A stretch of DNA of 64,000 nt from Micromonospora ferruginea. GTDB lineage: Bacteria; Actinomycetota; Actinomycetes; Mycobacteriales; Micromonosporaceae. Below are positions 1 through 7,796 of this stretch, in pieces (the stretch's first letter is position 1; each line of letters begins with the position of its first letter). The stretch is taken from positions 3,045,001-3,109,000 of the forward strand of contig NZ_CP059322.2 of assembly GCF_013694245.2 (NCBI RefSeq). Reading direction: 5' to 3'. The notes under the pieces are model-generated. The model had not been told where the DNA came from, ran no database searches, and worked only from the letters and a program-made list of their open reading frames with translations. The position numbers and the translations under genes were made by a program.

Positions 1-32
1 CGCTGGCCCGTCCGTTTCCCTGCCGGCCGATA

Positions 33-61
33 ACCTTACCCGGTCGGTTCCGCCTCGCCAA
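33..61 (-). promoter_or_regulatory. Candidate strong promoter reading out of the left edge
   Basis: On the minus strand a -35 TTGGCG (56-61) is followed after exactly 17 nt by a -10 TAAGGT (33-38). The predicted transcription start is near 26, so the transcript leaves the window. It lies beyond the tyrS terminator and must serve the next gene to the left, which is not visible. Nothing coding is seen in 1-160. Confidence 0.4.
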
Positions 62-160
62 ATCCGCCTTCCGGCCGATCCGGGGCACCGCCCGCGTTCT
101 CAGGTCCTGCGCTCCGACCTCCCAGGTCTTTCGCCCTGTTCGTCCGTTCCGCGCTGGCAG

Positions 161-209
161 AGAAAAAGTTACGCGCCCGGTGGTTTGATCGTCAAATCCA
201 CCGGGCGCG
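161..209 (-). terminator. Rho-independent terminator of tyrS
   Basis: A perfect 12-bp stem, CGCGCCCGGTGG (172-183) against CCACCGGGCGCG (198-209), lies 27 nt past the tyrS stop. In the minus direction it is followed by a T-rich stretch (complement of agaaaaagtt, 161-170). This is a classic intrinsic terminator, uncommon in such a G+C-rich genome. Confidence 0.8.
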
Positions 210-235
210 TCCCGCGTCACATCGTCGACCGCCGA

Positions 236-1519
236 CTATCCGCGCAGCTCAACCCCCGCGAATGACCGCTTGCCCCGGCGCAGCACGAGGTAGCGGCCGT
301 GCAGCAGGTCGTCCCGGGAGACCGTTGCGTCCACCTCGGCGACGCGCGTGTTGTTGACGTAGGCGCCGCCCTCGGCGATCACCCGCCGCGCCTCCTTCAT
401 GCTCGGCACCAGGCCGGACTCCTTGAGCAGACCGGCGACGTCGGGCAACTCGTCGAGACCGACCAGGCCGGCCTCGGCGAGCGCCGCCCGCAGCGTCTCC
501 GGGGACAGCTCGTCCAGCGCGCCCCGGCCGAACAGCGCCTGGCTGGCCGCCACCGCCTGCGCCATCTCGCGTTCGCCGTGCACCAGCGCGGTCAGTTCCT
601 CGGCCAGGGCCCGCTGGGCAGACCGCGCCTGCGGGCGCTCGGCCGTGGCCTTCTCCAGCTCCTCCAACTCCTCGCGGGTGCGGAAGCTGAAGAAGCGCAG
701 GTAGCGGGTGACGTCCCGGTCGTCCGCGTTGAGCCAGAACTGGTAGAACGCGTACGGGCTGGTCATCTCCGGGTCGAGCCAGACCGCACCGGTCTCGCTC
801 TTGCCGAACTTCGTGCCGTCGGACTTGGTGACCAGCGGCGTGGTGAACGCCTGCACCGGGCCGGCGCCGCGCCGGCGCACGTAGTCCACCCCGGCGGTGA
901 TGTTGCCCCACTGGTCGGAGCCGCCGTACTGGAGATGGCAGCCGTGCCGGCGGTGCAGCTCGAAGAAGTCGTTGGCCTGCAGGAGCTGGTAGCTGAACTC
1001 GGTGTAGCTGATCCCGCTCTCCAGCCGCGCCTTGACCACCTCGCGGGCCAGCATCTTGTTCACCGGGAAGTGCTTGCCCACGTCGCGGAGGAACTCCACG
1101 ACCGACATCTGGCCGGTCCACTCCAGGTTGTTGACCAGTTGGGCCGCGTTGTCGCCGGCGTAGGTGACGAACGGCGAGAGCTGGTCCCGGATGCGCTGGA
1201 CCCAGCCGGCGATGACCTCCGGCGGGTTGAGCGTGCGTTCGGCGCTCTCCTTGGGGTCGCCGATCTGGCCGGTGGCGCCGCCGACCAGCAGGAGCGGCCG
1301 GTGTCCGGCGAGCTGGAGCCGGCGGGCCATGACGACCTGCATGAGGTTGCCGACGTGCAGGCTGGGGGCGGTCGGGTCGAAGCCCACATAGAACGTGGCG
1401 CTCGGGCCGTCGAGCAGCGCGCGCAGCTCGTCGGGGCCGGTCGAGTCCTGGATCAGGCCCCGCCACTGCAGGTCTTCGGTCAGGGAGTCCCGCCCCTGCG
1501 GGAGGTTGCTGTCGGTCAC
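236..1519 (-). CDS. tyrS: Tyrosyl-tRNA synthetase
   Basis: Charges tRNA-Tyr with tyrosine in the cytoplasm. The product of 427 aa has the usual class I layout: a Rossmann catalytic domain with the HIGH-type motif LHVGN, the binding loop GGATGQIGDP and the KMSKS-type loop KFGKSE, then a C-terminal S4 RNA-binding domain (about the last 65 residues, KEARRVIAEGGAYVNN). The GTG at 1519 is chosen because family similarity begins just after it; an in-frame extension to 1606 is possible but has no homology-like content. A GAGAAT box (1527-1532) about 7 nt upstream suggests a leaderless mRNA. Single-gene unit, divergent from the thioesterase gene. Confidence 0.96.
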   Translation of the reverse strand: MTDSNLPQGRDSLTEDLQWRGLIQDSTGPDELRALLDGPSATFYVGFDPTAPSLHVGNLMQVVMARRLQLAGHRPLLLVGGATGQIGDPKESAERTLNPPEVIAGWVQRIRDQLSPFVTYAGDNAAQLVNNLEWTGQMSVVEFLRDVGKHFPVNKMLAREVVKARLESGISYTEFSYQLLQANDFFELHRRHGCHLQYGGSDQWGNITAGVDYVRRRGAGPVQAFTTPLVTKSDGTKFGKSETGAVWLDPEMTSPYAFYQFWLNADDRDVTRYLRFFSFRTREELEELEKATAERPQARSAQRALAEELTALVHGEREMAQAVAASQALFGRGALDELSPETLRAALAEAGLVGLDELPDVAGLLKESGLVPSMKEARRVIAEGGAYVNNTRVAEVDATVSRDDLLHGRYLVLRRGKRSFAGVELRG

Positions 1520-1620
1520 GGTCCCGATTCTCCCCCATCCCCGGTGCGCGGCCGTACCGGGTTTGCCGGCGACGCCGCGGACTAGGCTGGCGGCGCCGCC
1601 GAGCACGAGGAGGAACCACG

Positions 1621-2010
1621 GTGGAGATGCCGGAGCTGACCGGGGGCTTCGTGTCCCTGTTGGGGCTGAAGTTCGACGAGGTCGGCGGCGACCGGGTGGT
1701 GATCCGCTGGCAGGTCCGCCCGGAGCTGCACCAGCCGTACGGGATCCAGCACGGCGGGGTCTACTGCTCGGTGGTGGAGACGGCGGCTAGCATCGGCGGC
1801 GCGATCTGGCTGGGTGACAAGGGCACCGTGGTCGGGGTGTCGAACCAGACCGACTTCCTGCGCGCGGTACGCGACGGCGAGCTGACCGCGGTCGGCACCC
1901 CGGTGCACCGGGGCCGCAGCCAGCAGTTGTGGCTGGTGGAGATCACCGACGGCGACGCCCGGCTGGTGGCCCGCGGGCAGGTGCGGTTGCAGAACCTCAC
2001 CGCCGGCTGA
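1621..2010 (+). CDS. PaaI-type hotdog-fold thioesterase
   Basis: Probable acyl-CoA thioesterase of the PaaI/hotdog family, 129 aa. The conserved IQHGGVYCSVVETAAS segment holds the HGG motif and the acidic residue typical of the central helix, and the second half is the expected beta-strand run. Start GTG at 1621 is set by GAGGAGG (1607-1613) 7 nt upstream; an ATG at 1627 is the alternative. Substrate cannot be read from sequence. It stands alone between tyrS (divergent) and the metal-transporter operon. Confidence 0.85.
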   Translation: MEMPELTGGFVSLLGLKFDEVGGDRVVIRWQVRPELHQPYGIQHGGVYCSVVETAASIGGAIWLGDKGTVVGVSNQTDFLRAVRDGELTAVGTPVHRGRSQQLWLVEITDGDARLVARGQVRLQNLTAG

Positions 2011-2081
2011 CCCATTCGCCCGAAACCGGGCGCTGTCGCCGATATCGTCGCGTCGATGAGACCACCCGTTCCCGACCCGAC

Positions 2082-3308
2082 GTGAGGAAGCTCCTCGCCG
2101 CCACCCTGGGCGTGCTGTCGGCCATCGGCGGGTTCGTCGACATCGGCGACCTGGTGGCGGCCAGCCAGGCCGGGGCGCTGTTCGGCATGGCCCACGCCTG
2201 GGTGCTGCTGGTCGGCGTGGTGGGCATCTGCGCGTACGCCGACATGGCCGGACGGATCGCGGCGGTGAGCGGCCGGGCGGTGTTCGACCTGGTCCGGGAG
2301 CGGCTCGGCCCCCGGGTGGCGTTGCTCAACCTGGTCGCGTCGTGGCTGGTCACGGTGGTCACGCTCGCCGCGGAGCTGGGCGGGGTGGCGCTGGCGCTGC
2401 ACCTGGCCACCGGCGTGAGCCACCTGCTGTGGGTGCCGCTGGCCGCGTTGGCGGTGTGGTTGGTGCTGTGGCGGATGCGCTTCGAGCTGATGGAGCGGAT
2501 CTTCGGGCTGGCCGGGTTGGCGCTGTTGGTCTTCGCGGTGGCGCTGGTGGCGTTGCCGACCGACTGGGCGCAGCTCGGGCAGGGCGCCTGGCAGATCAGC
2601 TCCGCCGGGCACGGCTGGCCGCTGTACTGGTTCGTGGCGGTGGCGCTGTTCGCCTCGACGGTCAGCCCGTACGAGGTCTTCTTCTTCTCCTCCGGCGGGG
2701 TGGAGGAGCGGTGGGGCGCGGCGGACCTGGCGCGGGCCCGGTCGAACGTGCTGATCGGCTTCCCGGTCGGCGGGTTCCTGGCGTTGTCGCTGATCGCCGT
2801 GGCGACGGTGGCCTACCACCCGTCCGGCGCCTCGCTGGGCTCGCTGGACGAGGTGGCCCGGCCCGTGGCGACCGCGCTGGGCGGCGCCGGGCTGGCCGCC
2901 GCGGTGCTGGCGTTCTTCGCGGTGACGTTCGGCGCGGCGCTGGAGACCGGGCTGTCGGCGGCGTACGCGGCGGCGCAGTACTTCGGCTGGCAGTGGGGCA
3001 AGCGGGTCAGCCCGCGCGAGGCGGCCCGGTTCCACAGCGTCCTGCTGGTCGGGTTGCTGCTCGGGGTGGTGATGCTGATGACGACCGTGGACCCGGTGCG
3101 GTTGACCGAGTACATGCTGGTGCTGAGCGCGGTGGTGCTGCCGCTGACCTACTTGCCGATCCTGGTGGTGGCCAACGACCGCACCTACCTCGGCGACCGC
3201 GTCAACGGCTGGTGGACGAACCTGCTCGGCGCGGTGTTCCTGCTGCTCATCGTCGCCGCTTCGGTGGCGGCGATCCCACTGGCGATCGTGACGGGGATGG
3301 GGCGATGA
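2082..3308 (+). CDS. Nramp-family divalent metal transporter, divergent
   Basis: Integral membrane protein of about 408 aa with around 11 hydrophobic segments and the overall organisation of Nramp (MntH/DMT1) transporters, which import Mn2+ or Fe2+ with protons. The two signature motifs are altered: the TM1 DPGN site reads VDIGD and the TM6 MPH site reads VSPYE. Metal coordination is therefore likely to differ from MntH, and the ion is unknown. The start is uncertain: GTG 2082 is the first in-frame start before the conserved TM1, and no clear Shine-Dalgarno is visible. The gene overlaps the following PRC-barrel gene by 4 nt (ATGA). Confidence 0.75.
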   Translation: MRKLLAATLGVLSAIGGFVDIGDLVAASQAGALFGMAHAWVLLVGVVGICAYADMAGRIAAVSGRAVFDLVRERLGPRVALLNLVASWLVTVVTLAAELGGVALALHLATGVSHLLWVPLAALAVWLVLWRMRFELMERIFGLAGLALLVFAVALVALPTDWAQLGQGAWQISSAGHGWPLYWFVAVALFASTVSPYEVFFFSSGGVEERWGAADLARARSNVLIGFPVGGFLALSLIAVATVAYHPSGASLGSLDEVARPVATALGGAGLAAAVLAFFAVTFGAALETGLSAAYAAAQYFGWQWGKRVSPREAARFHSVLLVGLLLGVVMLMTTVDPVRLTEYMLVLSAVVLPLTYLPILVVANDRTYLGDRVNGWWTNLLGAVFLLLIVAASVAAIPLAIVTGMGR

Positions 3309-3685
3309 GGGTCCAGCTCGCCAGGCAGTTGCTCGACCGGCAGATCGTCGACGTGGACGGCCGGCTCGTCGGGCGGGTCGACGACGTCGCGTTCGCGGTG
3401 GACGACGAGGGCTACCCGTACGTGGACGTGCTGCTCACCGGTCAGGGCGCGCTCGGGCAGCGGATCGGCGGCCGGGTCGGGCGGCTGCTGGTGGCGGTGG
3501 CCGACCGGTTCACCGACGATCCGCCGGTGCCGCCGCTGCGCGTACCGCTGGCGGCGGTGGCCCGGGTGGACAGCGCGGTGCGGCTGCGGTGCCGGGCGGC
3601 GGACCTGCCGCCGTCGCCGGTGGAGACGTGGTTGCGGCGGCACCTGATCGAGCGGATCCCGGGGTCGAACCGTGCGAGCGGGTGA
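3305..3685 (+). CDS. PRC-barrel-like protein, first of two
   Basis: Small soluble protein (126 aa) starting with LLDRQIVDVDGRLVGRVDDV, which matches the first strands of a PRC-barrel (a small beta-barrel seen in RimM and photoreaction-centre H subunit). A run of hydrophobic and charged segments follows. The ATG overlaps the stop of the Nramp-like gene by 4 nt (ATGA), so translation is probably coupled. Inference: a cytoplasmic accessory or sensor domain for the transporter. No catalytic motif is seen. Confidence 0.65.
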   Translation: MRVQLARQLLDRQIVDVDGRLVGRVDDVAFAVDDEGYPYVDVLLTGQGALGQRIGGRVGRLLVAVADRFTDDPPVPPLRVPLAAVARVDSAVRLRCRAADLPPSPVETWLRRHLIERIPGSNRASG

Positions 3686-3989
3686 GCTGCTCGGGCGCAC
3701 CGCGTACGACCTGCACGGGCGGCGGTTGGGCCGGGTGGTGGACGTGGTGGTGCGCGGGGGTTGGCCGCCGGAGCGGCTGCGGATCACCGACGTGATCGTG
3801 GCCGGTCACTGGTGGACCCGGGTGACCAGCCGGTTGATCGGGCCGGAGCTGCATCCGGCCGGCCCGTGGCTGTTGCGGGCGGTCGCCCGGCTGATCGGGC
3901 GCAGCACCCGGCAGGTGCCCGCAGACGCGGTGCAGCTCCGGCCGCCGGTGCCCGGTTTCCCGTTCGGCCCGCCGGCCGACCGGCGGTGA
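3672..3989 (+). CDS. PRC-barrel-like protein, second of two
   Basis: 105 aa; begins MRAGELLGRTAYDLHGRRLG and continues with VVDVVVRG and ITDVIVAGHWW, again a PRC-barrel pattern and distantly like its upstream neighbour. The GTG at 3672 lies 14 nt inside the preceding gene, so three genes (transporter, PRC, PRC) form one overlapping operon. The C-terminal half carries a WLLRAVARLIG helix. Function unknown; likely partner of the transporter. Confidence 0.65.
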   Translation: MRAGELLGRTAYDLHGRRLGRVVDVVVRGGWPPERLRITDVIVAGHWWTRVTSRLIGPELHPAGPWLLRAVARLIGRSTRQVPADAVQLRPPVPGFPFGPPADRR

Positions 3990-4008
3990 GCCGGCCGGCG
4001 CGGCGTCG

Positions 4009-5367
4009 TCAGCGGCGTGCCTCGTCGAGTTCCGGGGTGTCCGCCGCGTCGGCGTCGTCGATCGCGTCGGCTGCGTCGTCGTCGCCCCGCTCCCGGCGGG
4101 GCCGCCGCCGGATGTGCACCTCGGTGATGGCGCGCTGGTCGACGCCGGCGACCGCCAGATCCCAGCCGTCGACGGTGACCTGCTCCCCCGCCACGGTCGG
4201 GATGTGCCCGAGGCAGATCAGCACCAGCCCGGCGACCGTGGTGTAGTCGCCGGCCGGCCGGTTGGGCAGCTCCACCCCGAGGTCGGTGAGGTCGTGCACC
4301 GGGAAGGTGCCGGGCAGCACCAGCGTGCCGTCCGCCTCGGTGCGGACCGCCTGCAGGTCCCGGTCGGTCTCGTCGTAGATCTCGCCGACGATCTCCTCGA
4401 GGATGTCCTCCAGCGTCACGATCCCGTCGACCGCGCCGCGCTCGTCCACCACCAGGGCGATGTGCTGCCGCTCGGCCTTGAACTGGCGCAGCGCGTCGAC
4501 CACGGGCAGCGAGTCGGGCAGCAGCATGGGCGGCCGGGCGATCTCGTCGACCGGCCGGTCGTCCGGCACGCCGACCAGGTCGCGCAGGTGGATCACGCCG
4601 ACCGCGTCGTCCAGGCCGCCGTGCCGGACCACCGGGGCCCGGGAGTGACCGGTCGCCGCGAGGACGAGCCGCGCGGCGTCCGCGGTGGTGCCGCTGTCGA
4701 GCGTGAAGACCTGCAACCGGGGTACGAGGACGGCGCGCAACTGCCGGTCGGCGATCTCCACCGCGCCGGCGATGATGGTGCGCTGCTCCTTGGTGAAGCC
4801 GTGGTTGCCGGCCACGATGTCGCGCAGCTCGTCGGGACCGATCTCGTCCGGCTCGTGCTTCGGGTCGAGGCCGACGAGGCGGACCACCATGTCGCTGGTG
4901 GCGCCGAGCAGCCAGACCGCCGGCCGGGTCACGCTGGCCAGCACGTCGAGCGGCCGGGCCACGACGAGCGCCCACCGCTCGGCGGACTGCATCGCGATGC
5001 GCTTGGGCGCCAGCTCGCCGAAGACGAGCGTGACGAACGTGAGCACCAGGGTGACCGCGACGATGGCGACGGTCTCGGCGGCGTTGCCGAAGACGCCGAG
5101 CAGCGGCACGAGCGGTCGGGCCAGCGACACGGCCGCCGCGGCGGAGGCGAGGAAGCCGGCGAGGGTGATGCCGATCTGGATGGTGGCCAGGAAGCGGTTC
5201 GGGTCCTTGGCCAGTCGGGCCAGCGTCCGGCCGCCGCGGCTGCTGCGCTCCAGCCGTTGCAGTTGGCTGTCCCGCAGCGAGACGAGGGCCATCTCGCTTC
5301 CGGCGAACGCCGCGTTGACGATCACCAGCACACCGACCAGGGCCAGCTGGCTCCAGTAGCTCTGCAC
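4009..5367 (-). CDS. CNNM/CorC-type transporter-associated CBS protein
   Basis: 452 aa with three parts: an N-terminal DUF21/CNNM membrane domain (about residues 1-190, opening with LVIVNAAFAGSEMALVS), a CBS-domain pair (about 200-330) and a C-terminal CorC_HlyC domain. Family members take part in Mg2+ or Co2+ efflux and resistance; the old name hemolysin is misleading. Start GTG 5367 has GGGAGAG upstream and begins directly at the first membrane segment. It is convergent with the Nramp/PRC operon, giving a small divalent-metal neighbourhood. The C-terminus is rich in Asp and Ala. Confidence 0.85.
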   Translation of the reverse strand: MQSYWSQLALVGVLVIVNAAFAGSEMALVSLRDSQLQRLERSSRGGRTLARLAKDPNRFLATIQIGITLAGFLASAAAAVSLARPLVPLLGVFGNAAETVAIVAVTLVLTFVTLVFGELAPKRIAMQSAERWALVVARPLDVLASVTRPAVWLLGATSDMVVRLVGLDPKHEPDEIGPDELRDIVAGNHGFTKEQRTIIAGAVEIADRQLRAVLVPRLQVFTLDSGTTADAARLVLAATGHSRAPVVRHGGLDDAVGVIHLRDLVGVPDDRPVDEIARPPMLLPDSLPVVDALRQFKAERQHIALVVDERGAVDGIVTLEDILEEIVGEIYDETDRDLQAVRTEADGTLVLPGTFPVHDLTDLGVELPNRPAGDYTTVAGLVLICLGHIPTVAGEQVTVDGWDLAVAGVDQRAITEVHIRRRPRRERGDDDAADAIDDADAADTPELDEARR

Positions 5368-5477
5368 GAGCGGTTCTCTCCCTCGGACCCGATCCGGGTC
5401 GGCGGATGGCCGACTCGCCGGCCGGCAGGTCCGGTCGGCGTGGCCCCTCTGTGCCCCGCGGGCGCGCGCCTGAATCC

Positions 5478-5535
5478 TGTGTACACACTGAGTCCGGCAA
5501 AAAAGTGCGCGTCCCGCATCTTTGCGTGTCACGCA
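5478..5535. promoter_or_regulatory. Two palindromic operators between CNNM and tetR genes
   Basis: The divergent region holds TGTGTACACA (5478-5487, perfect 10-bp palindrome) and TGCGTG-T-CACGCA (5523-5535, perfect 6+1+6). The second overlaps a possible -35 TTGCGT 20 nt upstream of the TetR start. Both are plausible repressor sites; the second is well placed for autoregulation. Confidence 0.45.
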
Positions 5536-5554
5536 GTTTTGCTACGGTGGTCGG

Positions 5555-6169
5555 GTGAGCGGACTTCGGGAGCGCAAGAAGGCCGAGACCCGGGCGGCGC
5601 TGAGCTGGGCGGCCATCCGGTTGACCGTGGCCCGGGGCTACGACGCCGTGCTGGTGGAGGACATCGCCCACGCCGCGGGAGTGTCGCCCCGCACGTTCAA
5701 CAACTACTTCGCCAGCAAGGCCGAGGCGATCGCCGCCCGGCACCTGGACCGCAGCCGCCGGGTCGCGGACGCGCTGCGGGCCCGCCCGGCCGGCGAGCCG
5801 CTCTGGACCGCGATCGAGGCGGCGGTCCGCTCGGCGTGGGCGCCCGGCCCCGAGGTCGAGCAGTCACCCCCGGCCGCCCACGACGAGTGGGCCGCCGGGC
5901 TGCGGGTGATGCTCGCCGAGCCGGCGCTGCGGGGCGAGATGCTGCGGGCCGGCGCGATCGCCGAGGCCGAGCTGGCCGAGGCGGTCGCCGAGCGCACCGG
6001 CACCGACCCCGCCCGTGACCTCTACCCGCACCTGGTGGCCGGCGCGGTCGGCGTGGCCGCCGGCGCGGCGACCCGGCACTTCCTGCGCGCCGACCGCCCG
6101 GAGCCGGTCGACCGGCTGCTCTCCGAGGCGCTGGCCCAGATCGCCGCCGGCCTGCCGCCGCCGGCCTGA
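5555..6169 (+). CDS. TetR-family transcriptional regulator
   Basis: 204 aa. The N-terminal TetR helix-turn-helix is clear: LVEDIAHAAGVSPRTFNNYF, followed by ASKAEAIAAR, the usual junction to the ligand-binding helices. The helical C-terminal part is unclassified. GTG 5555 begins the conserved RERKKAETR region. It lies 75 nt upstream of, and in line with, the FAD hydroxylase gene, which is the obvious target; it may also control itself through the palindrome at 5523-5535. Ligand unknown. Confidence 0.88.
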   Translation: MSGLRERKKAETRAALSWAAIRLTVARGYDAVLVEDIAHAAGVSPRTFNNYFASKAEAIAARHLDRSRRVADALRARPAGEPLWTAIEAAVRSAWAPGPEVEQSPPAAHDEWAAGLRVMLAEPALRGEMLRAGAIAEAELAEAVAERTGTDPARDLYPHLVAGAVGVAAGAATRHFLRADRPEPVDRLLSEALAQIAAGLPPPA

Positions 6170-6183
6170 CCCGACCCGCCGTG

Positions 6184-6230
6184 AGAAGGGGCCCCTTCTC
6201 TACCGCAGGCGTTAACCGGGGGCCCCGCCT
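6184..6230. repeat. Dispersed GGGGCCCC palindrome, family A copy 1
   Basis: AGAAGGGGCCCCTTCT (6184-6199) is a perfect 16-bp palindrome, followed by CTACCGCAGGCGTTAACC and a second GGGGGCCCC block. The same modules occur at 13160-13215 and 28210-28272. It lies in the leader of the FAD hydroxylase gene, directly before its Shine-Dalgarno (AAGGAG, 6233-6238), so it may affect translation or attenuate readthrough from tetR. Confidence 0.7.
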
Positions 6231-6244
6231 TCAAGGAGTGTGCT

Positions 6245-7780
6245 GTGATCGACGTGCTTGTGGTGGGGGCGGGGCCGAACGGGCTGATGCTCGCCGCCGA
6301 GCTGGCGCTGGCCGGGATCCGGCCGGTGGTGTGCGACCGACTGGTCGAGCCGACCACCGAGAACCGCGCCAACGGCCTGGTCGGCCAGGTGGTGCGGATG
6401 CTCGACCGGCGCGGCCTGCACCAGCGCCTCACCGGCGACGCCGCGCCGCCGCGACCGGCGCCCGCGTTCGTGTTCGGTGCGCTGCCGCTGGACCTGACCG
6501 GGGTGACGGACAACCCGCTGCACGGGCTGCCGGTGCCGCAGCGGCAGATCGAGCGGGTGCTCGCCGAGCGCGCCGCCGAGCTGGGCGTGCCGGTACGCCG
6601 CGGCTGCGAGGTGACCGGGCTGCGCCAACGCGCCGACGCGGTGGAGGTCGAGTTCGCCGACCGGACCACGCTCACCTGCCGCTACCTGGTCGGCGCGGAC
6701 GGCGGGCGCAGCACGGTACGCAAGCTCGCCGGGATCGGCTTCCCGGGCGTGACCACGGACCGGTCCGTCTCCCGTACCGCCCAGGTGCGGGTGCCGGCGG
6801 CGGCGATCGACCCGGCCACCGGCGGCCTGGCGGCGCCCGGCTACGGGATCGTCCCGCCGTTCCGGCACACCCGCACCGAGCGCGGGCTGGTCGTCTGGGC
6901 GCCCTTCCCGGACCGGCCGCCCCTGCTCAGCACCACCGAGTGGCCGCAGCGGCCCGAGCCGGACGCGCCGATGACGCTCGCCGAGATGCGGGCCAGCGTG
7001 GCCCGGGTGCTCGGCGCCGAGGTGCCGCTCGACCCGCCGGCCGGCGCCGGGCCGCACGTGCTGCGCAGGGTGGTCGGCGGCAACACCCGGCTGGCCGAGC
7101 GCTACCGCGACGGCCGGGTGCTGCTGCTCGGCGACGCCGCCCACGTGCACTCCGCGATCGGCGGCCCCGGGTTGAACCTCGGGCTGCAGGACGCGGTCAA
7201 CCTCGGCTGGAAGCTGGCCGCGACGCTGCACGGCCGGGCCCCGGACGGGCTGCTCGACACGTACGAGGCCGAGCGCCGCCCGGCGGCCCGAAGGGTCACC
7301 ATGTCGACGCAGGCCCAGTCCGCCCTGATCGCCCCCGGAAGCGAGGTCACCGCGCTGCGGGAACTCGTCGGCGAACTGCTCGCCCGGCCGGGGAACGCCG
7401 CGCACGTGGCCGCGCTGATGGCCGGCGCGGACGTCCGCTACGACCCGGGACCGGACGGACCGCCGGTCGGCACCTGGGCGCCGGACCTGGTGGTGCACGG
7501 CGACGACGGGCCGGTGCGGCTGGCCGCGCTGACCCGGAGCGGCCGGCCGCTGCTGCTCGACGGCACCGGCACCCTCGCCGCGGCGTGCGCGCCCTGGCAC
7601 GACCGGGTGGACGTGGTCGACGGGCGGCTGACCGGGACCTCCTCGACCGCGCTGCTGCTGCGGCCGGACTGCTACCTGGCCTGGGCGTCGGCCGAGGCGG
7701 CACCGGACCGGACCGGGCTGCGCGCGGCGCTCACCCGCTGGTTCGGCCGGCCCCGCGACCTCGCGGCGGAACCGGCCTGA
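6245..7780 (+). CDS. FAD-dependent aromatic hydroxylase (PHBH-like monooxygenase)
   Basis: 511 aa flavoprotein of the group that hydroxylates phenols and polyketides with NAD(P)H and O2. Visible motifs: the dinucleotide fold VGAGPNGLMLAAELALAG at the N-terminus, the DG motif VGADGGRS near residue 160, and the second FAD motif LLLGDAAHVHS with GGPGLNLG near 300. A thioredoxin-like C-terminal segment follows, as in rifampicin and tetracycline monooxygenase relatives. The GTG start has AAGGAG 6 nt upstream. It is preceded by a TetR gene, so inducible detoxification of an aromatic compound is a reasonable guess; the substrate is unknown. Confidence 0.88.
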   Translation: MIDVLVVGAGPNGLMLAAELALAGIRPVVCDRLVEPTTENRANGLVGQVVRMLDRRGLHQRLTGDAAPPRPAPAFVFGALPLDLTGVTDNPLHGLPVPQRQIERVLAERAAELGVPVRRGCEVTGLRQRADAVEVEFADRTTLTCRYLVGADGGRSTVRKLAGIGFPGVTTDRSVSRTAQVRVPAAAIDPATGGLAAPGYGIVPPFRHTRTERGLVVWAPFPDRPPLLSTTEWPQRPEPDAPMTLAEMRASVARVLGAEVPLDPPAGAGPHVLRRVVGGNTRLAERYRDGRVLLLGDAAHVHSAIGGPGLNLGLQDAVNLGWKLAATLHGRAPDGLLDTYEAERRPAARRVTMSTQAQSALIAPGSEVTALRELVGELLARPGNAAHVAALMAGADVRYDPGPDGPPVGTWAPDLVVHGDDGPVRLAALTRSGRPLLLDGTGTLAAACAPWHDRVDVVDGRLTGTSSTALLLRPDCYLAWASAEAAPDRTGLRAALTRWFGRPRDLAAEPA

Positions 7781-7796
7781 CCGGGCGTCAGGCCGG
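7772..7796. terminator. Bidirectional hairpin spanning two stop codons
   Basis: CCGGCCTGA (7772-7780) pairs perfectly with TCAGGCCGG (7788-7796) across a 7-nt loop. The stem contains the TGA of the FAD hydroxylase and, on the other strand, the TGA of the YgjV-like gene. It can end both convergent transcripts. Confidence 0.6.

Noticed and set aside
1..160. rRNA or tRNA gene at the left edge
   Set aside because: No conserved rRNA or tRNA segment could be recognised; only a promoter-like pair is visible.
249..1619. Long alternate-frame ORFs over tyrS and over nearly every real gene
   Set aside because: Arg/Pro/Ala-rich translations without domains; shadows of G+C-rich third positions.
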